NCBI GenBank assembly: GCA_013373205.1
Contig: JABXIG010000015.1
Coordinates: forward strand, 62,001-126,000
Length of the DNA stretch: 64,000 nt
Reading direction: 5' to 3'
DNA from: Methylocystaceae bacterium
GTDB lineage: Bacteria > Pseudomonadota > Alphaproteobacteria > Rhodospirillales > Terasakiellaceae
The notes under the pieces were generated by a model. That model had not been told where the DNA came from. It was given only the letters and a program-made list of their open reading frames with translations, and did not search any database. Positions within the stretch are counted from its first letter, which is position 1. Each line of letters starts with the position of its first letter. Shown one piece after another: positions 45,768-55,298 of the stretch. The translations under genes and the position numbers were made by a program.

Positions 45768-47474
45768 ATGTCAGCACGCACACTTAAAAATACAATATTT
45801 AGTGCCTTTATCTGTGTCCCCCTGTTTGCCGCAGGCTGCACCACGGCCAATGAAACCTACACTCCACCAATCAAACCGGGGAGTTCAACCTATTCTAATT
45901 ACCTGATCGGCCAGTTTGCTGTACGTCATCGCCAAATGGACAAGGCTGCAGATTTCTTGTTAAAAGTCGATGAAGAGAAAAATCTGCCGGAAGTCTTGAA
46001 TAAAAGTCTGGAACGTCAACTTTTCACCATTCTGGCCGGTGAAGGGCGCATTGAAGAAGCCGCACGCATTGCTGCTAAAATAAACAGCAATGATCTAATG
46101 GGGCAATTGGTTCAGATTGTTCGTGATGTTCATCAAAAAAATGTCGAAGCTGCGTTAAAACATGTAAACGAGATGACAAGTCAAGGCCTCGGCGTCTACG
46201 TCAAACCCTTGGTTCGCGCCTGGATCATTGCCGCTAATCAAGGGGCAGAACCTGCGCTGAAATCTTTGGAAACCATGAAAAGCCAGAAAGGGCTGGAAGC
46301 GCTCTATCATTTACATAGTGCCTTGCTCCATCAATTTGGCGGCAATGAAAAAGCTGCTGAAACCCACTTCAAACAAGCGGCCCAAGGCCCCAACGGCATG
46401 TCCCTGCGACTGGCTGAACTTTATGGGACTTTACTGGTTAAGCAAAACCGTATGGCAGATGCACAAGACGTCTATCAGGGATATGTGACAGCCCACCCTG
46501 ATTCCCTGTACATTCAGGCCATGCTCGATGAACTGGACAATGGTGCCCTGAGCAAGCGCCCAGCCCTGACTATTCGCGACGGTTTGGCCGAAACACTTTT
46601 TGGACTGGCGTCTTCCTTGCGATCTCATAGCACCCGTCAGGCGGGTCTGATTATGGGACAGCTTGCCCTTCATATCAAACCGGACTTCCCCATCGCCCAA
46701 ATTTTAGTTGCTGAAATTTTAGAAACAGATCAACGCTTTGGCGATGCCAATAAAGTCTATGCCACTATCCCGGCGACAAACCCCTTTTCATGGTCGGCCC
46801 GTCTGCGCATGGCCTTAAACATGGATGATATGGATAGAACAGACGACGCTGTTGAGGTGCTGGAGAAAATGATCCAGCAACACCCCAAACGTCTGGAAGC
46901 CCATATCACGCTTGGTGATATCTTGCGTCACCGCGAACGCTTTGCCCCAGCCGCAAAAGCTTATGGCAAAGCACTGGACTTGATCGGTGATCAAGTCGGC
47001 GCACACCATTGGAACTTGTTTTATTCGCGTGCCATCACACTGGAACGCCTTAAACGTTGGGACGAAGCCGAACCACTTTTCCTAAAAGCCTTGGAACTGG
47101 AACCGGATCAACCGTTTGTGCTGAATTATCTCGGTTATTCATGGATTGAAAAAGGCATGCATATGGAGCGTGCCCAAAAAATGATTAAAGAGGCCGTCCG
47201 CCAACGCCCACGCGATGGTTATATCGTCGATAGTCTTGGCTGGGTGCTCTACCGCATTGGGGAGTACGAAAAAGCTGTCCCCCATCTGGAACGTGCTGTT
47301 GAGCTTCAACCCTCTGACCCGGTCATCAACGATCATTTAGGCGATGTCTACTGGAAAGTCGGGCGCAACCGCGAAGCACGCTTTCAGTGGAAACGGGCCA
47401 AAAGTCTGGAGCCCGATCAAGAGATATTGAACATCATTGAAGAAAAACTTGAAAACGGACTTATCGAAAACTGA
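45768..47474 (+). CDS. TPR-repeat lipoprotein
   Basis: A 568-residue protein with a lipoprotein signal ending LFAAGC (lipidated C about residue 24), followed by many tetratricopeptide repeats. The clearest repeats are in the second half: PKRLEAHITLGDILRHRERF, EAEPLFLKALELEPDQPFVL, YIVDSLGWVLYRIGEYEKAV and DPVINDHLGDVYWKVGRN. It is probably an envelope scaffold or assembly factor. The start is uncertain: GTG 45735, ATG 45744 and ATG 45768 are all in frame; the last gives the best signal peptide, with GAGG 11 bp upstream. It overlaps the ispE start by one base (TGATG). Confidence 0.88.
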   Translation: MSARTLKNTIFSAFICVPLFAAGCTTANETYTPPIKPGSSTYSNYLIGQFAVRHRQMDKAADFLLKVDEEKNLPEVLNKSLERQLFTILAGEGRIEEAARIAAKINSNDLMGQLVQIVRDVHQKNVEAALKHVNEMTSQGLGVYVKPLVRAWIIAANQGAEPALKSLETMKSQKGLEALYHLHSALLHQFGGNEKAAETHFKQAAQGPNGMSLRLAELYGTLLVKQNRMADAQDVYQGYVTAHPDSLYIQAMLDELDNGALSKRPALTIRDGLAETLFGLASSLRSHSTRQAGLIMGQLALHIKPDFPIAQILVAEILETDQRFGDANKVYATIPATNPFSWSARLRMALNMDDMDRTDDAVEVLEKMIQQHPKRLEAHITLGDILRHRERFAPAAKAYGKALDLIGDQVGAHHWNLFYSRAITLERLKRWDEAEPLFLKALELEPDQPFVLNYLGYSWIEKGMHMERAQKMIKEAVRQRPRDGYIVDSLGWVLYRIGEYEKAVPHLERAVELQPSDPVINDHLGDVYWKVGRNREARFQWKRAKSLEPDQEILNIIEEKLENGLIEN

Positions 47475-48325
47475 TGCCCATCACCTGCTCGGCATATGCC
47501 AAGGTCAACCTTTACCTTCATGTCACGAACAAGCGTGAAAATGGCTATCATGAACTGGACAGCCTGATCTGTTTTGCCCAATGTGGGGACATTCTATCCT
47601 TTGCAGACAGCGATGAAATCAGCCTTAAAATCATTGGCCCTATGGCCCGTTTTCTGGATGGGGAAGATGACAATCTGGTTCTCAAGGCTGCGCGTGGTTT
47701 ACAAAAACTCTGCAACGTCACAAAAGGCGCAACCATCACACTGGAAAAGCACTTGCCTGTTGCAGCAGGGATCGGCGGTGGCTCCGGTGATGCGGCTGCG
47801 ACATTAAAAGGTCTGTGTCAGCTCTGGAATGTTTTTCCCGATCCAAAAGGTCTGCAAGAACTGGCTTTATCATTAGGGGCCGACGTGCCCATCTGCTTAA
47901 AAGAACACGCCGCCCATGTCGGTGGCATTGGGGAAGTCATTACCCCGCTTGCCCCCTTGCCCGACTGCTGGATGGTTCTGGTCAATCCCATGGTCGCGGT
48001 TTCCACCCCTGCGGTCTTTAATAAACGCACAAGCGCCTTTCATACCCCTGATCCCATGATCGCTGAATATAGCTTTGACGATTTTATTGATGCCCTTAAG
48101 ATACGGACCAACGACCTGATGGCCCCTGCCTTGGAACTAGCCCCGGAAATTCAGACTGTGTTAAATGTCCTCAATCAGCAAACAGATGCTGCCCTTTGTC
48201 GCATGTCCGGTAGTGGGGCAACCTGCTATGCTATTTTTAAAGAGAAACAGGCTGCGGAACGGGCAATTAAGTGCATCAAAACAAGTCATTCTGACTGGTG
48301 GATTGACATGGGGAAAATTATTTAA
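47474..48325 (+). CDS. ispE: 4-diphosphocytidyl-2-C-methyl-D-erythritol kinase
   Basis: A 283-residue GHMP kinase of the non-mevalonate (MEP) isoprenoid pathway. AYAKVNLYLHVTNKRENGYH, the ATP loop LPVAAGIGGGSGDAAATLKG and MSGSGATCYAIF near the end are diagnostic. It is translationally coupled to the TPR lipoprotein gene. Its end lies 65 bp before a tRNA-Gln gene. Confidence 0.96.
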   Translation: MPITCSAYAKVNLYLHVTNKRENGYHELDSLICFAQCGDILSFADSDEISLKIIGPMARFLDGEDDNLVLKAARGLQKLCNVTKGATITLEKHLPVAAGIGGGSGDAAATLKGLCQLWNVFPDPKGLQELALSLGADVPICLKEHAAHVGGIGEVITPLAPLPDCWMVLVNPMVAVSTPAVFNKRTSAFHTPDPMIAEYSFDDFIDALKIRTNDLMAPALELAPEIQTVLNVLNQQTDAALCRMSGSGATCYAIFKEKQAAERAIKCIKTSHSDWWIDMGKII

Positions 48326-48344
48326 CTTTTTTGAAAATTCCCTC

Positions 48345-48373
48345 TTGCGCTTTGGAAAATTTCCTCGTATGTT
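48345..48373 (+). promoter_or_regulatory. Promoter of tRNA-Gln
   Basis: TTGCGC at 48345-48350 and TATGTT at 48368-48373 are separated by 17 bp and lie 17 bp upstream of the tRNA 5' end. The match to a sigma-70 promoter is moderate. A GC-rich stretch between the -10 and the tRNA (CCGCGCC) resembles a stringent discriminator. Confidence 0.55.
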
Positions 48374-48390
48374 CCGCGCCACAACACAAA

Positions 48391-48465
48391 TGGGGCGTCG
48401 CCAAGCGGTAAGGCACTGGTTTTTGGTATCAGTATGCGCAGGTTCGAATCCTGCCGCCCCAGCCA
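48391..48465 (+). tRNA. trnQ: tRNA-Gln (TTG anticodon)
   Basis: A full cloverleaf: acceptor TGGGGCG with CGCCCCA (48455-48461), D-stem GCC/GGC, anticodon stem CTGGT/ATCAG with loop TTTTGGT giving anticodon TTG (reads CAA), T-stem GCAGG/CCTGC with loop TTCGAAT, discriminator G and encoded CCA at 48463-48465. It stands alone between ispE and the Cache gene. Confidence 0.97.
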
Positions 48466-48470
48466 ACATT

Positions 48471-48509
48471 AAAAAGCCAGTTTCCTCATTTAAGGAACTG
48501 GCTTTTTCT
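48471..48509 (+). terminator. Terminator after tRNA-Gln
   Basis: AAAAAGCCAGTTTCC and GGAACTGGCTTTTT form a stem with one bulged T and a short AT loop, ending in CTTTTTC. It lies 5 bp after the CCA end of the tRNA. Confidence 0.85.
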
Positions 48510-48808
48510 TTTCTTACCCCACCTCTCCCTACACTCAAATATAGTTAAAATATTCTCGGATTTTTATTTATAAATTGATCGCATTTTGTATGCAAAACCT
48601 TAGGTAAATTTAATCTGTCTAAGTTAAATGAAAAGATACAAGAAAAGCATATAAATTAATCAATTTTCTATAATCGCTTATTTTATAGGCATATTTTGAT
48701 AAAGAAACCGTGATATTGTAATGAAACGTAAAATAATCACAACGCGTTGAAATCACATGTTATATACATTCCCTATAAAAATATAAGTTAGAACAGAGGA
48801 TCTTCACC
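48510..48808. other. AT-rich region upstream of the Cache gene
   Basis: About 300 bp, very AT-rich, with no credible frame. The ribosome site AGAGGA lies 8 bp before the ATG at 48809. A TTGAAA at 48747 and TATAAA at 48774 are 21 bp apart, too far for a clean sigma-70 promoter. No other signal seen. Confidence 0.5.
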
Positions 48809-49261
48809 ATGCTCCAAAAAGCGTCAAAATTTTTATTTGCCCTTCTTTGCATTACCTTTTTAAGCGTAAATGCACAGGCTACAGATCGTGCAACACCAGA
48901 TGAGGCAAAGCAACTTTGTGAAAAAGCGGCTGCCTTTCTAAAAGAAAACGGAATTGAAGCCTCTAAGGCTGCCTTCCACGCGCCGGGTGCCCCATGGCAT
49001 GATCGCGACCTTTATGTCTTTGTCTTTAACCCTGAAGGTATCACATTGATCCATGGCGCCAAAGACGCTTTGGTAGGTCGTGATTTGACCAAACTGCGTG
49101 ATGTGGATGGTAAACTCTTCCTGAAAGAAATCGTGTCCGTACAGGATAAAGGCTGGGTCGATTACAAATGGCAAAACCCTGTCACTAACAAGGTTGAAGC
49201 CAAAACAAGCTACGTCATCAATACAGGTGACTATGTTGTCGGTGTCGGCGCGTATAAATAA
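48809..49261 (+). CDS. Secreted single-Cache domain protein
   Basis: A 150-residue exported protein with a signal peptide (1-24, ending A-Q-A) and one Cache-type domain: [40 protein letters not shown] and the closing strand YVVGVGAYK. There is no membrane helix after the signal, so the protein is free in the periplasm. The next gene, 86 bp on, is a chemoreceptor whose own periplasmic part is a helical bundle rather than a Cache fold. The pair may work as a separate sensor and transducer. The ligand is unknown; the family includes small-molecule sensors. Confidence 0.85.
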   Translation: MLQKASKFLFALLCITFLSVNAQATDRATPDEAKQLCEKAAAFLKENGIEASKAAFHAPGAPWHDRDLYVFVFNPEGITLIHGAKDALVGRDLTKLRDVDGKLFLKEIVSVQDKGWVDYKWQNPVTNKVEAKTSYVINTGDYVVGVGAYK

Positions 49262-49347
49262 GAAGCTATCGTGAGAACGCGCAAATCAAGTATTTGTGCG
49301 TTCTCATCAATAACAAAAAATTACTAGAACCGGGAAAAGGCTGGGTC

Positions 49348-51033
49348 ATGTTTAATAATATCTCCATTACCACAAAATCACTGATCGCCCCATTGGTAGC
49401 CTGTGCAATGTTGTTGGTTATCACATTTTCTGCGTTCATCAATTACACGACAAGCCAGAAACAGATAGAAAATTCATCCCATGCCACCCAGACTGTGAAT
49501 GATGCCAAAAGTCTGGTCATTACCATGGCGCAGGCTCATGCCTCCCTTTTTAGAACCGTAAGCTGGCAACAGGCCCAAGTGGATGGGGAAAAAGTGGCAG
49601 AATCCACAGAACAGGCCAAAACCAAAATTAAAAGTACCATAAACCAGTTCAAGAAACTGGACTTGTCTTTGATCCAGAAAGACCCAAAAGAAATTCAGAA
49701 AATTGAAGACGAAATTAAAAACTATCAAAAAATTTCCCTTGAAACTCTGGACACCATCGCTATCGACACCTTCTTGGCAACTATGTTGATGACCGATGCC
49801 CATTATGTATTTGAAGACCTGAGTGCTAAAATCGAAGGATTATCCAGCCTCATCCAACAAAAAAGTGCAGAGCTGAATGCGAAGATGATCGCAAATCAAA
49901 AGACAGCCTTTTTAACCTCACTGATCATATCTGCCTTTGCCATTGTCTTATCCATCGTCTTTGCCATTATGCTGTCCAAAGCCATCTCCAAACCGGTTAA
50001 TCAAATGACCGAAGTGATGACCCGTTTGGCAGAAGGAAATCTGGATGTGGACGTTGAAGGAACGACACGCGGAGATGAAGTCGGTCGTATCGCCCAAGCC
50101 GTTCTTGTCTTTAAAGAAAATGCCATTGAACGCGAGCGCATGCACGAAGAAGACCGCAAAAACCAGGAAGCCAATGCCCTTCGCCAACAGAAGTTGATTG
50201 AATTGACAAATGGTTTTGACAGCGCCATCACCAGCGTTATCGAAGCCGTGATGGGTGCCGTTCATGACCTGCATACAGCAGCCGATAACCTGTCCAGCAC
50301 GGCTGAAAAAACATCCGCACAAACAGCCAATGTATCAGAAGCCACCAACAGTGCCTCAGAAAATGTGCAGACGGTTTCTTCAGCAACGACCGAACTCAGC
50401 AGCTCTATTCAGGAAATCAGCTCACAAGTCTCGCGCGCCTCGCAAGTCTCCCAAGAAGCTGTGGGGGAGGCACGCGACACCAATGAGAATATAGGCCAGC
50501 TTGCCAATGCCGCTGACCGTATTGGCGAAGTCATCAACCTCATTCGTGACATTGCCGATCAAACCAACCTTCTGGCGCTAAACGCAACCATTGAATCAGC
50601 CCGTGCAGGGGAAGCTGGCAAAGGGTTTGCCGTTGTGGCAAGCGAAGTCAAAAACCTTGCTAACCAAACCGGACGCGCTACTGAAGAAATCGCCAGCCAG
50701 ATCGAAAGCATCCAAAGCGAAACACACCGCGCCGTCGATTCCATTCAAGGGATTTCCGGCACCATTTCATCTATCAGCGAGCTTTCCTTAAGCATTGCCG
50801 GGGCCATTGAACAACAAACCGCGGCCACAGATGAAATCGCGCGCAATGTGGAAAATGCATCCGATGGCACCAACCGGGTTTCCAGTAATATCTCGGGGGT
50901 TGCAAAAGCCGCAGAAGAAACCGGGGTCATGGCCTCGACCGTCTATAATTCTGCCACAGACCTGAAAGAACGTGCGGAACACTTGAAGCAAACTGTGGAA
51001 GATTTCTTAAACGCCGTGCGTGCGATCAGATAA
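49348..51033 (+). CDS. Methyl-accepting chemotaxis protein, helical-bundle type
   Basis: A 561-residue transmembrane chemoreceptor. TM1 at about 11-32, a helical periplasmic region (33-185), TM2 about 188-211, HAMP (212-265), then the signalling domain with the hairpin tip [20 protein letters not shown] (Ser where most have Ala). Start ATG at 49348 has AAAGG upstream; the frame opens at 49294. It sits directly downstream of the secreted Cache protein. Its last 8 bp overlap the cyuA-like gene. It should dock CheA/CheW, none of which is encoded here. Confidence 0.92.
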   Translation: MFNNISITTKSLIAPLVACAMLLVITFSAFINYTTSQKQIENSSHATQTVNDAKSLVITMAQAHASLFRTVSWQQAQVDGEKVAESTEQAKTKIKSTINQFKKLDLSLIQKDPKEIQKIEDEIKNYQKISLETLDTIAIDTFLATMLMTDAHYVFEDLSAKIEGLSSLIQQKSAELNAKMIANQKTAFLTSLIISAFAIVLSIVFAIMLSKAISKPVNQMTEVMTRLAEGNLDVDVEGTTRGDEVGRIAQAVLVFKENAIERERMHEEDRKNQEANALRQQKLIELTNGFDSAITSVIEAVMGAVHDLHTAADNLSSTAEKTSAQTANVSEATNSASENVQTVSSATTELSSSIQEISSQVSRASQVSQEAVGEARDTNENIGQLANAADRIGEVINLIRDIADQTNLLALNATIESARAGEAGKGFAVVASEVKNLANQTGRATEEIASQIESIQSETHRAVDSIQGISGTISSISELSLSIAGAIEQQTAATDEIARNVENASDGTNRVSSNISGVAKAAEETGVMASTVYNSATDLKERAEHLKQTVEDFLNAVRAIR

Positions 51034-52342
51034 CCTGAGAATTTGATGCTGGTTCAACTTGATCGCCTTCCAGCATCATCTGCAAAATCTCTTTATCTGT
51101 CTCACGCATACCGATGCGGCCCAGACGGGCGATATTGTCAATCGTGGTTTCAATACTGCTATTGACGAGCCCATCTCCGCCTTTCAGATTATGTCCCTGC
51201 TGCGCCATATGGAAACCTAAAATCCCGGCTTCAACTGAAGCTGCGATTTTTGATGCACAAGCAGGTTTTGCCCCGTCGCAAACCATACCCGAAACGGACC
51301 CTAACGTATTTGCAATCGTATGGGAAATCACATCCGTTCGCCCCCCATGCAACCACGCAATCCCGGCGGCGGCCCCTGCCCCGGCACTGACGGCACCGCA
51401 AAAGGCCGATAACCAGCCGATCCCGCTTTTTAAATGAACCGCGACCAAATTGGCGACCACAAGCGCGCGGAACAAATCGTCCGGGCTGCTCTCCAATTCT
51501 TTAGCATATTCTACAACGGGCAAAGACGTTGTCATACCCTGATTACCACTGCCCGTTACAATAACAACAGGTAGCTCACATCCGCCCATGCGTGCATCTG
51601 ACCCAGCAGCTGCCATAGCCTTGGCACGAATCTTCACATCATTGCCCCAAGTCTTAAGCAAAACAGAACCAATATTGGCCCCCCATGCCCCTTTTAGACC
51701 TTCTCCAGCAATCCGGCTATTATAGGTAACTTGGCGCTCCAAAACGTCTTTAACATCTTCGACATTCAAATTTTCTGCGAAGTTCACAATGGAAGATATA
51801 GTCAAAGTCTCACGACTGTCTTTTGATGTACCTGCAGAGGCCTTCTGGATGTTTTTTTCGATCAGCGTATGACCATTTTTTTCCAGATAGACAATGTTTG
51901 TGTGAAAATGCGACAGACGGATTTTTACTTTCTGCGCACCGGCCCACAGGGTCAGGATTAAATCAAAAGTAAGATCACTTTCCAACGGCTCAACAGTGAT
52001 ACTGTCCAGTTCCAAAAAAGCCGTAATCTCTTTATATTGATCCTTATGAACTTGAGATAAAACTTCCAGACGGCGTTTTGAATCGCCGCAAACCAGACCT
52101 GCCGCAACCGCAGCCTTCATCCCTTTCAATCCCCCAGTATGAGGGACCACAACACTTTTGGCATTTTTAATGATATTTCCACTGACCTGTACCGAAACCT
52201 TGCTGGGTAAAACCCCTAAAACCGCCCGCGCTTTTGCAGCAGCATAAGCCAGTGCAATCGGTTCGGTACAGCCCATCGCCGGGACAAGTTCTTCACGCAA
52301 AATATCAAGATAAGTAAGAGAGGTGGTTTCAGTTCTCATCAT
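51026..52342 (-). CDS. cyuA: L-cysteine desulfidase-like protein (CyuA/YhaM, UPF0597 family)
   Basis: A 438-residue member of the UPF0597/CyuA family related to iron-sulfur L-serine dehydratases. [19 protein letters not shown] (C25), [23 protein letters not shown] and [16 protein letters not shown] provide cysteines suited to bind a 4Fe-4S cluster. E. coli CyuA (436 residues) degrades cysteine to pyruvate, ammonia and sulfide. No cysteine transporter (CyuP) is adjacent. A related serine or threonine substrate cannot be ruled out. Its start is divergent from the hemerythrin chemoreceptor. Confidence 0.85.
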   Translation of the reverse strand: MMRTETTSLTYLDILREELVPAMGCTEPIALAYAAAKARAVLGVLPSKVSVQVSGNIIKNAKSVVVPHTGGLKGMKAAVAAGLVCGDSKRRLEVLSQVHKDQYKEITAFLELDSITVEPLESDLTFDLILTLWAGAQKVKIRLSHFHTNIVYLEKNGHTLIEKNIQKASAGTSKDSRETLTISSIVNFAENLNVEDVKDVLERQVTYNSRIAGEGLKGAWGANIGSVLLKTWGNDVKIRAKAMAAAGSDARMGGCELPVVIVTGSGNQGMTTSLPVVEYAKELESSPDDLFRALVVANLVAVHLKSGIGWLSAFCGAVSAGAGAAAGIAWLHGGRTDVISHTIANTLGSVSGMVCDGAKPACASKIAASVEAGILGFHMAQQGHNLKGGDGLVNSSIETTIDNIARLGRIGMRETDKEILQMMLEGDQVEPASNSQVI

Positions 52343-52666
52343 GGCAGAAACTCATAATTTACATTCATAAAAGTTATAAACCATAATAGACTAATGTACG
52401 GGAATGATTATTTTATTATTTTGCTAAAATGACCATTTATTAGAAATTTATTCTAATTTAATCAAAATAAACAATAATTAATTTTTCAAAATGCTAGGTT
52501 CTAAAATATTCTATAATATATTGTAATTTATAAATAATAGACTGAAAAACGGGCACCTTTCTCTCAACCAGCGCTATCAACATTATAAATATGTATTTTA
52601 TATTTGAGCATAAATAGTATAAGGTCTTACCACTCAGAGACCATGGGGTTTAGAAGGAATTAATCC
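52343..52666. other. 324-bp AT-rich divergent region
   Basis: Between cyuA-like and the hemerythrin chemoreceptor. The middle (52430-52540) is almost all A and T with repeated TTTAT/ATAAA runs. GAAGGA at 52653-52658 precedes the GTG start at 52667 by 8 bp. No hairpin with a T-tract, no gene and no recognised regulator motif was seen; promoters of both genes must lie here. Confidence 0.55.
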
Positions 52667-55204
52667 GTGAATATGAAACTCTCAACCAAATTGCCACTGG
52701 TAATCATTGGCCTGTCCATCCTTGCCGTCTTGATTACCGGCGTCATCTCGTTCACACGCTCAGAGCACGCCTTGGAACAAGCTGCTTTCAGTAAACTCGA
52801 AGCCGTGCAGGAAGCCCGCATTGCAGAGCTTGAAAACAACCTTCATGCCATTCAGGAAGATTTACGCATCATTGCAACCAACGACATGGCCATTGATGCT
52901 GTCACGGAAATAGAAACAGCTTATGAAGAATTAGGCGATCAAGCTGATCAGACCGTACGTGAGCTCTATATTACCCAAAACCCCAACAAGGTCGGTGAAA
53001 AAGATAAACTGGTTGATGCTAAAGACGGATCGCACTACAGCAAAGCACATGCCCATTATCACCCTTGGTTTTCACAGCTGATGAAAAGCCGTGGTTATTA
53101 CGATATTTTCCTGGTCAATGAATTTGGCGAAGTGGTTTATACCGTCTTTAAAGAAGATGATTTCGGTACCAACCTAAAGGATGGGAAATGGTCCAAAACA
53201 GATTTGGCCGTCGTTTATAAACAGGTCGAAAACAAACCTTTAGGCACAGTCGCTTTTAGTGACTTTGCCCCTTACGGCCCAAGTCACAATGCGCCAGCAA
53301 GCTTTATGGCCACCCCGCTTTATGAACATGATGGGGAATTTCATGGTGCCCTTATCTTTCAGATGCCCATTCAAAAAATCAATGCGGTCATGCAAAATAG
53401 TATCGGCATGGGCGAAACGGGTGAAGCCTACCTTGTCGGTCAAGACCACTTCATGAGAAGTGATTCACGTTTTTCAAGCGAGAGCACAATCCTAAAACAA
53501 AAGGTCGAAACAGAAGCCGTCAAACTTGCCTTATCCGGTAAAGATGATGTTATCGACAGCACGGATTATCATGGCTCACACGTTCTTGCTGCCTATGGAC
53601 CAATCACCTTTAAAGGTGTCACCTGGGCCGTCATTGCAGAAATTGACATGGAAGAAGTCGACATTCCCGTCTTAGAACTGCGCACTGTTTTAATGATTGT
53701 CATTGTGTTAATCGCCGCAGGCGTCGGGCTTATTGGCTATTTCCTATCTCGTTCTATTTCCAAACCCATCAATGCCATGACCGATGTGATGGGGCAACTG
53801 GCTCAGGACAATCTGTCAGTTGATGTGCCTTATACAGACAAAAGCGACGAAATCGGTGAAATGGCCGGATCCGTCCATCACTTTAAAGACCAAATGATCA
53901 AAGTGAAAAAACTGGAAGAAGAACAGGAAGAACAAAAACGCAAAGCCGATGCCCAGCGTAAGGCCGCCATGATCCAGATGGCCGACTCGTTTGAAGCAAA
54001 TGTCGGACAAGTCGTGCAAACGGTAACGTCAGCTGCCACCGAACTACAAGCATCCTCCAGCCAGATGTCGGCAACTGCAACGGAAACAAGTTCGCAGGCT
54101 ACCACCGTCGCAGCAGCGGCAGAAGAAGCCTCAGCCAACGTCGAAACCGTGGCGTCTGCTGCCGAAGAACTGGCCAGTTCCGAAGGTGAAATTAGCCGCC
54201 ATGTCCATAAATCATCTGAAGTTGCCGATCACGCCGCCCATCAGGCAGAAGAAACAAAGGCCACTGTCGAAAATATGGTGCAACAAGTTGGTAAAATCGG
54301 CGCCGTTGTGAGCCTGATTTCCGATATTGCCGAACAGACCAACCTTCTGGCCCTGAACGCAACCATTGAAGCCGCGCGCGCAGGTGATGCGGGCAAAGGC
54401 TTTGCCGTTGTGGCAAGTGAAGTCAAGAACCTGGCAAACCAAACCGCCAAAGCTACTGATGAAATCGCCAAACAAATCGGTGAAGTTCAGTCTGTCACCC
54501 ATGAAGCGGCGACAGCCATTTCCAGCATTGGCGACACCATTACCGAGATCGACCAGATTGCCAATTCCATCGCTGTTGCTGTGGAAGAACAAACCGCAGC
54601 CACAGGTGAAATTGCCCGCAATGTGGAACAGGCATCTCAAGGAACATCCGAAGTTTCCATCAACATCCAGTCTGTTGAACAAGCTGCCGGTGAAACCGGA
54701 GCTGCCGCCACCCAGATTTCCAACGCCTCTTCTGACTTGTCACAGCAAGCTGAAATCTTACGCGAAGAAGTCAAACGCTTCCTTGATCAGGTGCGCAGCG
54801 ATAATTCAACCATGAAGCTTATGGAATGGGATAGCAGCCTTGAAACCGGCAATCCTACCATTGATACGGAACATCAGGAATTCATTAAGATGCTGAACAC
54901 TGCCTATTCGCAAATGATGTCCGGCAAAGGCACTGAAATGGTTGATGAAATGTTGGATAATTTCTTCACCTACATGCAAACCCACCTTGCCCATGAAGAA
55001 ACTGAAATGCAGAAAGTGGGCTATCCTGAATTTGCTGCCCATAAAAAATCCCACGATGACTTTATGGACAAGCTCACCGCCATCAAATCCCAGCATGATG
55101 CAGGAAACGACGTCAGCAGTGATCTATTAAACTATATGGCCAGCTGGGTGAAAGAACATACGATGCAATATGACAAACTGTTTGTCGAATTCATCTCTGA
55201 ATAA
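52667..55204 (+). CDS. Methyl-accepting chemotaxis protein fused to a C-terminal bacteriohemerythrin
   Basis: An 845-residue chemoreceptor. TM1 about 8-29, a long periplasmic Cache region (30-340) with [20 protein letters not shown] and the second half [22 protein letters not shown]2 about 342-362, HAMP, a signalling domain with [20 protein letters not shown], and from residue 716 a complete hemerythrin. Its diiron ligands are all visible: H736, H773, E777, H792, H796, H831, D836. Such domains bind O2, as in the DcrH chemoreceptor of Desulfovibrio. Aerotaxis or redox taxis is the probable role. GTG start with a good ribosome site. Followed by a strong terminator. Confidence 0.94.
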   Translation: MNMKLSTKLPLVIIGLSILAVLITGVISFTRSEHALEQAAFSKLEAVQEARIAELENNLHAIQEDLRIIATNDMAIDAVTEIETAYEELGDQADQTVRELYITQNPNKVGEKDKLVDAKDGSHYSKAHAHYHPWFSQLMKSRGYYDIFLVNEFGEVVYTVFKEDDFGTNLKDGKWSKTDLAVVYKQVENKPLGTVAFSDFAPYGPSHNAPASFMATPLYEHDGEFHGALIFQMPIQKINAVMQNSIGMGETGEAYLVGQDHFMRSDSRFSSESTILKQKVETEAVKLALSGKDDVIDSTDYHGSHVLAAYGPITFKGVTWAVIAEIDMEEVDIPVLELRTVLMIVIVLIAAGVGLIGYFLSRSISKPINAMTDVMGQLAQDNLSVDVPYTDKSDEIGEMAGSVHHFKDQMIKVKKLEEEQEEQKRKADAQRKAAMIQMADSFEANVGQVVQTVTSAATELQASSSQMSATATETSSQATTVAAAAEEASANVETVASAAEELASSEGEISRHVHKSSEVADHAAHQAEETKATVENMVQQVGKIGAVVSLISDIAEQTNLLALNATIEAARAGDAGKGFAVVASEVKNLANQTAKATDEIAKQIGEVQSVTHEAATAISSIGDTITEIDQIANSIAVAVEEQTAATGEIARNVEQASQGTSEVSINIQSVEQAAGETGAAATQISNASSDLSQQAEILREEVKRFLDQVRSDNSTMKLMEWDSSLETGNPTIDTEHQEFIKMLNTAYSQMMSGKGTEMVDEMLDNFFTYMQTHLAHEETEMQKVGYPEFAAHKKSHDDFMDKLTAIKSQHDAGNDVSSDLLNYMASWVKEHTMQYDKLFVEFISE

Positions 55205-55212
55205 TCCAAGTC

Positions 55213-55229
55213 CCCCTGCTTACACAGGG
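55213..55229. repeat. Palindromic repeat copy, degenerate
   Basis: CCCTG-cttaca-CAGGG at 55214-55229 follows the hemerythrin receptor stop. It is a degenerate version of the CCTGCtttcGCAGG unit. Confidence 0.5.
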
Positions 55230-55242
55230 AATAGTATCCATA

Positions 55243-55279
55243 AAAAAGGGTGCCTCCCAACCAAGGAGGCACCCTTTTT
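55243..55279. terminator. Strong bidirectional terminator
   Basis: AAAAAGGGTGCCTCC (55243-55257) pairs perfectly over 15 bp with GGAGGCACCCTTTTT (55265-55279), with a 7-nt loop. It has T-tracts on both strands and lies between the convergent hemerythrin receptor and purL genes. Confidence 0.93.
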
Positions 55280-55298
55280 GTTTCTGTTAGATCAGAAC

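Noticed and set aside
48165-48548. Open frames on both strands over the tRNA-Gln gene
   Set aside because: They are by-products of the tRNA, its terminator and the 3' end of ispE.
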